A stretch of 46,470 nucleotides of DNA from Clostridia bacterium (lineage in GTDB: Bacteria > Bacillota > Clostridia > Acetivibrionales > JAFADI01), in NCBI GenBank assembly GCA_026417615.1, contig JAOACY010000109.1, positions 1 through 46,470 on the forward strand, given 5' to 3'. Each line of letters starts with the position of its first letter. The first letter of the stretch is position 1. Shown in pieces: positions 39,495 to 46,470 of the stretch. The position numbers were made by a program, and so were the translations under genes. The notes under the pieces are model-generated. The model saw only the letters and a program-made list of their open reading frames with translations, ran no database searches and was not told the DNA's origin.

Positions 39495-41390
39495 ATGGAG
39501 TATTTTGCAGGGGAATATGATGTAGGGGTAGTTGGGGCAGGACATGCTGGCTGTGAAGCGGCCTTGGCCTCAGCCAGGCTCGGCTGCAGGACGATTGTGT
39601 TTTCAATTAATCTCGATACAATTGCAAACATGCCTTGCAACCCAAGTATAGGAGGTACAGCAAAAGGGCATCTTGTAAGGGAAATAGACGCACTTGGCGG
39701 TGAAATGGGCAGAAATACGGATAAAACCTTTATACAGTCGAAGATTTTAAATTCTGCAAAAGGTCCTGCTGTTTTTTCCCTCCGGGCTCAGGTTGACAGA
39801 CGCAGATACCAGATGGAAATGAAAAATACCCTTGAGCTGCAGGAAAACCTTGAAGTTAAGCAGGCTGAAATTGTTGATCTGATAATAGAAAAACATGACG
39901 GGAGAAAGGCAGTAACAGGAGTAAAGACACATACAGGAGCTATATTTAAGTGTAAGGCAGTTGTACTTACGACTGGCACTTACCTTAAAGGAAAAATAAT
40001 AATTGGAGATGTAAGCTTCAGCGGAGGGCCGGATGGAATTTTTCCTGCAAACAAGCTTTCAGACTGCCTTAAGGAAAACGGTATAAATCTTATAAGGCTT
40101 AAAACAGGCACTCCGGCAAGGATTAACCGAAGAAGCATTGATTTTTCAAAAATGGAAGAGCAGCCCGGAGATAACACAATAATTCCATTCTCCTTTGAAA
40201 CCGATGAAATAAGAAAGGAGCAAGTGTCCTGCTGGCTGACCTATACAACGGAGGAAACGCACAATATTATAAAGGAGAACCTTCATAGATCTCCACTTTT
40301 CGGGGGAATGATAGAAGGGGTTGGGCCAAGATACTGCCCCTCTATAGAGGACAAGGTAGTAAGATTTGCTGACAAAGACAGGCACCAGGTATTTGTTGAG
40401 CCGATGGGCCTTGATACGCAAGAGATGTACCTGCAGGGAATGTCCAGCAGCCTTCCGGAGGACGTTCAGATTAAAATGGTAAGATCTCTTCCGGGCCTAG
40501 AAAATGCGGCTATTATGAGAAGCGCCTACGCAATTGAATATGATGGTATAGATCCTACACAGCTTAAGCTCTCACTGGAGTTCAAGGAAATTGACGGTCT
40601 TTTTTCCGCAGGGCAGATTAACGGCAGTTCAGGCTACGAGGAGGCTGCTGCCCAGGGAATTATGGCTGGAATCAACGCAGCCAGGAAGATAAAGGACAAG
40701 GAACCAATAATTCTCGACAGGTCACAGGCGTATATAGGGGTACTGATTGATGACCTTGTTACAAAGGGAACAAGGGAGCCATATAGAATGATGACTTCAC
40801 GGTCTGAGTACAGGCTGCTTTTGAGGCAGGACAACGCTGATCTGAGACTGACCCCCATAGGGTATGAAGTTGGACTGATATGTGAACAAAGATACAGAAA
40901 ATTTGAAGAGAAAAAAAATAAAATTCAATCAGAAATAGAACGGCTTGAAAAGATTGTTGCACCCCCTAACGAAAAAACAAACGCTTTCCTCCAAAGAAAA
41001 AAGAGTTCTCCTATAAAAAGCGGGATTAAGCTTATTGAACTTTTAAGAAGGCCGGAAATAAATTATGATGACTTGTCTGAGATAGATGAGGAAAGGCCTC
41101 AACTGAGTCCTTCCATAAGAGAGCAGGTTACAATTGCAGTTAAATATGAAGGTTATATTAAAAGACAGCTGGTACAGGTTGAACAGTTTAAGAAGCTTGA
41201 AAGCAGGAAGCTGTCAAAGAATATTGATTATAACGATATTCAGGGGCTGCGTATAGAAGCAAGGCAGAAGCTGAATCAGATCAAGCCAGAGTCCGTAGGA
41301 CAGGCTTCGAGGATATCAGGTGTTTCTCCTGCTGATATATCGGTGCTTTTGATTTACCTTGAGCAGACAAAAGGTCAAAGGAAGGAATAA
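39495..41390 (+). CDS. mnmG: tRNA modification enzyme MnmG (GidA)
   Basis: This FAD-dependent partner of MnmE adds the (carboxymethyl)aminomethyl group at U34. The dinucleotide fold [20 protein letters not shown] is near residue 10. [25 protein letters not shown] ([20 protein letters not shown] first) and [18 protein letters not shown] are conserved. The C-terminal helices end in [18 protein letters not shown] 39495 is chosen, as AGGAGGAAGT lies before it; 631 residues is the family size. The coding start lies 33 bases after mnmE. Confidence 0.97.
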   Translation: MEYFAGEYDVGVVGAGHAGCEAALASARLGCRTIVFSINLDTIANMPCNPSIGGTAKGHLVREIDALGGEMGRNTDKTFIQSKILNSAKGPAVFSLRAQVDRRRYQMEMKNTLELQENLEVKQAEIVDLIIEKHDGRKAVTGVKTHTGAIFKCKAVVLTTGTYLKGKIIIGDVSFSGGPDGIFPANKLSDCLKENGINLIRLKTGTPARINRRSIDFSKMEEQPGDNTIIPFSFETDEIRKEQVSCWLTYTTEETHNIIKENLHRSPLFGGMIEGVGPRYCPSIEDKVVRFADKDRHQVFVEPMGLDTQEMYLQGMSSSLPEDVQIKMVRSLPGLENAAIMRSAYAIEYDGIDPTQLKLSLEFKEIDGLFSAGQINGSSGYEEAAAQGIMAGINAARKIKDKEPIILDRSQAYIGVLIDDLVTKGTREPYRMMTSRSEYRLLLRQDNADLRLTPIGYEVGLICEQRYRKFEEKKNKIQSEIERLEKIVAPPNEKTNAFLQRKKSSPIKSGIKLIELLRRPEINYDDLSEIDEERPQLSPSIREQVTIAVKYEGYIKRQLVQVEQFKKLESRKLSKNIDYNDIQGLRIEARQKLNQIKPESVGQASRISGVSPADISVLLIYLEQTKGQRKE

Positions 41391-41396
41391 ATACTT

Positions 41397-42122
41397 ATGA
41401 ACGCAGGCAGCAGTTTTATTACTGTTTTGAAGGAAGGCGCCAGGGAATTGGGTTTGTCCTTAAATGATATACAGGTTGAAAAGTTTCTAAAGTATATGGC
41501 TATACTGAAGGAATGGAATGAAAAGATGAATCTGACAGCCATAGAGGATGATCATGATGTTGTAATTAAGCATTTTATAGACTCATTGAGCATATTGCCT
41601 TATATGGAAAACAAGGATGACAGGCTTGTTGATATTGGTACCGGAGCAGGTTTTCCAGGCATTCCCGTTAAAATTGTGTATGATAGTATTAATGTCACTC
41701 TTTTGGACTCCCTGGATAAAAGGATTAAGTTTTTAAATGAAGTTATTTCAGCTATTGAGCTTAAAGGCATTTTCGCATATCATGGACGTGCCGAGGAGTA
41801 TGGAGCAAAACAGGAATTCAGAGAGAATTTCGATATCGCCACAGCAAGGGCAGTTGCAAACCTTCCGGTACTGCTTGAGTACTGCTTGCCCTTTGTTAAA
41901 ACAGGAGGGTATTTTATAGCAATGAAAGGGAGCAATCTTGAAGAGGTACATAATTCACAAAAAGCATTAAAGGAACTAGGTGGGGAAATTCAGTCAATAA
42001 AGGAACTTAATTTGCCCTTTAGTGACATAAAGCGAAACATAATTATCATAAAAAAATTACGACAGACACCAACAAGATATCCGAGAAAAGCAGGTAAACC
42101 ATCAAAAGAACCTTTAATATAA
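41397..42122 (+). CDS. rsmG: 16S rRNA G527 methyltransferase RsmG
   Basis: RsmG (GidB) uses S-adenosylmethionine to methylate G527 (E. coli numbering) of 16S rRNA. The SAM-binding motif VDIGTGAGFPGIPVKI is near residue 77, and HFIDSLSILPY precedes it. ATARAVANLPVLLEYCLPF follows near 150. The 241-residue length is normal, with a short basic tail. The gene is six bases after mnmG. Confidence 0.96.
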   Translation: MNAGSSFITVLKEGARELGLSLNDIQVEKFLKYMAILKEWNEKMNLTAIEDDHDVVIKHFIDSLSILPYMENKDDRLVDIGTGAGFPGIPVKIVYDSINVTLLDSLDKRIKFLNEVISAIELKGIFAYHGRAEEYGAKQEFRENFDIATARAVANLPVLLEYCLPFVKTGGYFIAMKGSNLEEVHNSQKALKELGGEIQSIKELNLPFSDIKRNIIIIKKLRQTPTRYPRKAGKPSKEPLI

Positions 42123-42243
42123 AAAAATAAATGAAATTTAAAGGTATATTACCACGAAATGTTATAAATGTTAAAAAAAGGATTATGAATATATTTGGCG
42201 AATACTTAGTTTGTAAGAAATTTACTAAGGATGGTGAGCCGAT

Positions 42244-43089
42244 ATGTTGGAGAATAAAATTACAGTTTCAAAAACAGAGAAAAAAGAAGAACTAAAGAAT
42301 ATAACGTATATCAATATCGAAAATATTCGCCCGAACCCATATCAGCCAAGAAAGCAGTTTAATAAGGCTGCTTTAGAGGAATTGTGCGAATCAATAAAGC
42401 AATATGGGGTGCTGCAGCCCATAAATGTGAGGAAGATATCCGGCAATTCCTTTGAACTGGTTGCTGGAGAAAGAAGGCTGAGGGCAGCGACAATGGCAGG
42501 ATTAAAGGATATTCCAGCCATTATTGTCAATGTGGATGACAATGACTCTGCAGTAATGGCTCTTATAGAAAATCTCCAAAGAGAAGATTTGAGTTATATG
42601 GAAGAGGCTGAAGGCTATAATAACCTATTAATGGAACACGGCTTCACCCAGGAGATGCTGGCTCAAAAAATTGGAAAAAGCCAATCTACCATAGCAAATA
42701 AAATAAGGCTGTTAAAGCTTCCACCCCTTGTAAAAAAAATACTGGCCGATAATAATCTTACAGAAAGACATGCAAGGGCGCTTTTAAAGCTTCATGATGA
42801 GCAGCTGCAGTTAAAAGTGCTGCGGCATGTATGCGAAAAAGGCTTAAACGTAAAAAGAACAGAAGAGCTGGTTGAAAGAGCCATTGAGAGGTACTCAAAG
42901 GAAGGACGGGAAAGAAGCAGCGATAGAAAGCTTACAAAAGCAATAAAGGATATAAGGATTTTTGTAAATACAATAAGGCAGGCTATAGACCTGATGAAAA
43001 AATCAGGTGTTAATGCTAAAGCTGCACAGATTGACAGAGGGGAATATATAGAATTTATAGTGAGGGTTCCGAAGAGGAACAATGCATAA
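42244..43089 (+). CDS. noc: Nucleoid occlusion protein Noc (ParB paralogue)
   Basis: This ParB-family protein lies beside rsmG, the standard place for Noc, which blocks division over the nucleoid. The CTP box VAGERRLRAATMAGL is near residue 80, ENLQREDLSYMEEAEGY follows, and the helix-turn-helix is LAQKIGKSQSTIANKIRLLKL near 145. The N-terminal 20 residues (basic/polar) could form the membrane-binding helix of Noc. The 281-residue length is normal. A true ParB is encoded separately at 26477-27334. No Noc-binding sequence (ATTTCCCGGGAAAT) was spotted in the window. Confidence 0.9.
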   Translation: MLENKITVSKTEKKEELKNITYINIENIRPNPYQPRKQFNKAALEELCESIKQYGVLQPINVRKISGNSFELVAGERRLRAATMAGLKDIPAIIVNVDDNDSAVMALIENLQREDLSYMEEAEGYNNLLMEHGFTQEMLAQKIGKSQSTIANKIRLLKLPPLVKKILADNNLTERHARALLKLHDEQLQLKVLRHVCEKGLNVKRTEELVERAIERYSKEGRERSSDRKLTKAIKDIRIFVNTIRQAIDLMKKSGVNAKAAQIDRGEYIEFIVRVPKRNNA

Positions 43090-43117
43090 TATAAGTATGG
43101 AGAATGGTTTTAAGGGG

Positions 43118-43147
43118 GAACGGTATAAATCCGTTCTTTTATTTTTG
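43118..43147 (+). terminator. Terminator after noc
   Basis: GAACGG (43118-43123) pairs with CCGTTC (43131-43136) around a 7-base loop, then TTTTATTTTTG. It isolates gyrA, which has its own promoter. Confidence 0.75.
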
Positions 43148-43176
43148 TTTACACAAATGTAAATCTTTATTAAAAT
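43148..43176 (+). promoter_or_regulatory. gyrA promoter
   Basis: TTTACA (43148-43153), a 17-base spacer and TAAAAT (43171-43176). TTTACA also forms a palindrome with TGTAAA (43158-43163), which could bind a regulator. Confidence 0.6.
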
Positions 43177-43218
43177 AATATTTAGGCATTTAGTTTCAGA
43201 AAAGAGGGTTTTAAATAA

Positions 43219-45681
43219 ATGGCAGAAGAAAATGTAAAAAAAGAACAAAGAATTATACCTGTAGATATTGAGTCAGAAATGAAAAAATCATTTATAGATT
43301 ATGCAATGAGCGTTATTGTCGACAGGGCACTTCCTGATGTAAGGGATGGACTTAAGCCTGTGCACAGGAGAATACTCTATGCAATGTACGGATTAGGCTT
43401 TACTCCTGATAAGGCATATAGAAAATGTGCTACAACCGTCGGTGAAGTTCTGGGTAAATTCCACCCACATGGCGATGCTGCGGTGTATGACAGTATGGTT
43501 CGAATGGCGCAGGATTTCTCACTCAGATATATGCTGGTTGACGGGCATGGAAACTTTGGTTCAATCGACGGAGACCCACCGGCAGCTATGAGGTATACGG
43601 AGGCGAGGCTTGCCAAGATATCCATGGAAATGCTGGCTGATATAAATAAGGATACTGTAGACTTCAAGCCAAACTTTGACGAGCATGAGATGGAGCCTGT
43701 AGTGCTTCCTTCAAGATTTCCTAATCTGCTGGTCAACGGCTCAACAGGCATAGCTGTCGGCATGGCCACCAATATACCTCCTCATAATCTGACGGAGGTT
43801 ATTGACGGAATAAATAAGGTAATTGAAAATCCTGAGATAACCATTGATGACTTAAATAAAATTATAAAGGGGCCTGATTTTCCAACCGCCGGAGTAATTG
43901 TAGGCAAACAGGGTATAAGGGATGCTTACAGGACAGGCAAGGGAAGAATAGTAGTAAGAGCTGTTGCAGATATAGAACAGATGAGCAACAATAAGCAGCG
44001 TATAGTTGTCACTGAACTTCCTTATCAGGTTAATAAGGCCAGGTTGATTGAAAAGATAGCAGCGCTTGTTAAAGATAAGAAAATAGAAGGCATAGCGGAC
44101 TTAAGGGATGAATCTGACCGCCAGGGTATGAGAATAGTTATTGAGCTTAAGAGGGAAGCCAATGCAAATGTGGTATTAAACCAGCTTTATAAAAATACCC
44201 AGATGCAGGAATCCTTCAGTGCCATAATGCTTGCTCTTGTCCAGACGGAGGATAAGAAGTTTGAGCCCAGGGTTTTAAACCTGAGGCATATGATTGATTA
44301 CTACATCGACCACCAAAAGGATGTAATAACCAGAAGGACCAAGTTCGAGCTGGACAAGGCCGAAGCCAGGGCTCATATTCTGGAAGGGTTAAAAATAGCT
44401 ATAGATAATCTGGACGAGGTTATTAAAATCATAAGGGGTTCAAAGACGGAGGCTTCGGCCAAGGAAGGCCTAATGAACAGGTTCGGCTTAAGTGAAAAAC
44501 AAGCTCAGGCAATCGTGGACATGAGACTTGGAAGGCTTACCGGATTGGAAAGAGAAAAGCTGGAGAATGAATATAGAGAAATCCTGGAAAAGATAAAGTA
44601 TTACAGGGATGTTTTAGCAAATGAATACATGGTATTAAATATTATTAAGGAAGAGCTTTCGGAAATCAAAGGAAAATATGGAGATGAAAGAAGAACAAAG
44701 ATAATTGCTGATGAGGGAGAAATAGATATTGAAGACCTTATTCAGGAAGAGGAAAGCGTGATAACCCTTACCCATTTTGGTTATGTAAAAAGGCTTCCTG
44801 CAGATACATACAAGAGCCAGAAGAGAGGAGGAAAGGGCATAGTTGGCCTGAGTACCAGGGAAGAGGATTTTGTTGAAAACCTTTTTGTAACCTCAACTCA
44901 TGACTTTATACTCTTCTTTACCAACAAGGGAAGAGTATACAGGCTGAAGGCTTATGAAATACCTGAGTCAGGAAGACAGGCAAAGGGTACTGCAATAGTA
45001 AACCTTCTTCAGCTTGATGCGGATGAAAAGGTTACAACCGTCATACCAATCAAGGAGTATAAGGAAGGACTTTTCCTTATGATGGCTACCAAAAACGGTC
45101 TGGTAAAGAAGACAAACCTTATGGAATATGACAATATCAGGAAAGGCGGTCTGACAGCTGTTACTTTAAGAGAGGGAGATGAACTTATAGACGTCAAGCT
45201 TACTGACGGAAACCATGATATAATGCTTGCCACAAGAAACGGTATTGCCATAAGATTCAGCGAGAAGGATGCGAGACCTATTGGACGAGTATCCATGGGC
45301 GTTAAGGGTATTGAATTGGAAGATGACGATTATGTAATAGGGATGGAAGTTTGCTGTGATAATGTAAACCTTCTGGTTGTCACGGAAAATGGCTTTGGTA
45401 AGAGAACCGAGCTGGAAGAATACAGACCTCAGTCCAGAGGAGGTAAGGGTGTTCTGACTTACAGGGTGACGGAGAAGACCGGAAAAATAGCCGGAATGCT
45501 ATTGGTCGGAGATGACGATGATATAATGCTCATCAGTTCGGACGGAACCATAATCAGAATGAATGTGCAGGATGTAAGCGTACTTGGCAGGGCGACACAG
45601 GGTGTAACTCTTATGAGGATGAATGAGGGCAACAAGGTTGTCAGCATTGCAAGGATAGTCAAGGATGAAGAAGAGGGATAA
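43219..45681 (+). CDS. gyrA: DNA gyrase subunit A
   Basis: This is the DNA-breaking subunit of gyrase. The catalytic tyrosine is Tyr126 in [10 protein letters not shown]. The C-terminal wrapping domain has the GyrA box QKRGGKG near residue 535, which separates it from ParC. The 820-residue length is normal. In the quinolone-resistance region the sequence is [10 protein letters not shown]: the residue matching E. coli Ser83 is Ala87, while the Asp87 equivalent (Asp91) is kept. It has its own promoter and is the last gene before the rRNA operon, well separated from gyrB. Confidence 0.98.
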   Translation: MAEENVKKEQRIIPVDIESEMKKSFIDYAMSVIVDRALPDVRDGLKPVHRRILYAMYGLGFTPDKAYRKCATTVGEVLGKFHPHGDAAVYDSMVRMAQDFSLRYMLVDGHGNFGSIDGDPPAAMRYTEARLAKISMEMLADINKDTVDFKPNFDEHEMEPVVLPSRFPNLLVNGSTGIAVGMATNIPPHNLTEVIDGINKVIENPEITIDDLNKIIKGPDFPTAGVIVGKQGIRDAYRTGKGRIVVRAVADIEQMSNNKQRIVVTELPYQVNKARLIEKIAALVKDKKIEGIADLRDESDRQGMRIVIELKREANANVVLNQLYKNTQMQESFSAIMLALVQTEDKKFEPRVLNLRHMIDYYIDHQKDVITRRTKFELDKAEARAHILEGLKIAIDNLDEVIKIIRGSKTEASAKEGLMNRFGLSEKQAQAIVDMRLGRLTGLEREKLENEYREILEKIKYYRDVLANEYMVLNIIKEELSEIKGKYGDERRTKIIADEGEIDIEDLIQEEESVITLTHFGYVKRLPADTYKSQKRGGKGIVGLSTREEDFVENLFVTSTHDFILFFTNKGRVYRLKAYEIPESGRQAKGTAIVNLLQLDADEKVTTVIPIKEYKEGLFLMMATKNGLVKKTNLMEYDNIRKGGLTAVTLREGDELIDVKLTDGNHDIMLATRNGIAIRFSEKDARPIGRVSMGVKGIELEDDDYVIGMEVCCDNVNLLVVTENGFGKRTELEEYRPQSRGGKGVLTYRVTEKTGKIAGMLLVGDDDDIMLISSDGTIIRMNVQDVSVLGRATQGVTLMRMNEGNKVVSIARIVKDEEEG

Positions 45682-45874
45682 TCTGAAGGCAAAAATATAT
45701 AGAATAGAGTTTAACGTGTAACATATTCATATATATGCACATATCCTAAATAGGAAACTTGTAATGGAAGGGCAGTATTATTTATTATACTGTACTATAT
45801 GGGAGTATAATTTAGATTTTTGTGTATAAATTATTTGTATTATAAAATATCGCAAAAAAGAATACAAAATAGTG
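45682..45874. other. Spacer between gyrA and the rRNA promoter
   Basis: AT-rich, with no gene visible. No clear gyrA terminator was seen. Several TATA-like runs (45790-45850) might include secondary rRNA promoters but lack a good -35 partner. Confidence 0.5.
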
Positions 45875-45903
45875 TTGACAGTAAAAAAAAATCGTGTTAA
45901 CAT
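45875..45903 (+). promoter_or_regulatory. rRNA operon promoter
   Basis: TTGACA (45875-45880), a 17-base spacer and TAACAT (45898-45903). The leader carries a hairpin (CTCCGC 45914-45919, GCGGAG 45940-45945) and ACCTTGAAAA, similar to boxA antitermination elements of low-GC bacteria. Confidence 0.8.
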
Positions 45904-46069
45904 ATAAAAGTCGCTCCGCCGGGAACCCCGAAATGCAGGAGCGGAGAGAAGTTGGACCTTGAAAATTAAACAGTGTAAGAGTAAAGGAACTCGAAAATAA
46001 ATTTGAGTAACTTGCGAACTTAAACAAGTCAGTAAGTTTATGAAATGAGCTAACAAATTTTCAAATATA

Positions 46070-46470
<401 letters not shown>

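Noticed and set aside
42244-43089. Second ParB (Spo0J) rather than Noc
   Set aside because: It lies next to rsmG without a parA, and another ParB with parA and parS is present, so Noc is the better call.

Overview
The window is the chromosomal replication-origin region of an AT-rich, spore-forming, anaerobic Firmicute. It looks like a clostridium of the Ruminiclostridium/Acetivibrio (cluster III) type. The evidence is the low GC content, AGGAGG-type ribosome sites, sporulation genes (CotS-like, BofA, a YabG-like fragment), a four-subunit pyruvate:ferredoxin oxidoreductase, formate-tetrahydrofolate ligase, and the order of the dnaA region. The species assignment is inference.

Layout. 1-2400: a YabG-like N-terminal fragment and fhs. 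2399-5475: a CotS-like kinase-fold gene, then a three-gene set of XRE regulator, kinase-less AgrC/Spo0B-like membrane protein and a 41-aa AgrD-like peptide gene. 5584-8623: porCDAB on the minus strand. 8832-12512: bofA, yaaL, a Nudix hydrolase, a VanW/G5 cell-wall protein and a glycine-zipper stress protein. 12936-19383: a long 5' leader with a two-hairpin ANTAR-type antitermination signal, followed by gltB-gltD. 19446-22552: a chemoreceptor with a C-terminal Cache-like domain, divergent from an MFS transporter. 22876-24677: two tRNA-Ser genes next to serS. 24771-28293: a TPR protein, DUF4446, parB and parA with two perfect parS sites. 28359-35231: a half-size Gdt1 gene, then the leftward cluster dnaA-dnaN-yaaA-recF-remB-gyrB. 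35232-35535: oriC with DnaA boxes. 35663-45681: the rightward cluster rpmH-rnpA-yidD-yidC-jag-mnmE-mnmG-rsmG-noc-gyrA. 45875-46470: a strong promoter and the first 400 bases of a 16S rRNA gene.

How the genes work together. Housekeeping genes point away from oriC on both sides, so each is read in the direction of replication. ParA/ParB act at the two parS sites for segregation and Noc protects the nucleoid. RnpA, YidC, Jag, MnmE/G and RsmG serve RNA processing, membrane insertion and translation. The far left is metabolic (one-carbon, pyruvate oxidation, nitrogen assimilation) with scattered sporulation genes.

The most unusual signals are: (1) the XRE / kinase-less AgrC-like / serine-type AgrD set; (2) the ANTAR-like antiterminator before gltBD; (3) a family of long imperfect palindromic repeats (206, about 199, 116 and 50 bp) found four times, once overlapping the recF stop codon; (4) a duplicated GTCCCC-hairpin repeat between gltB and gltD; and (5) an alanine at the main quinolone-resistance position of GyrA. 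No CRISPR array, insertion sequence or prophage was seen.
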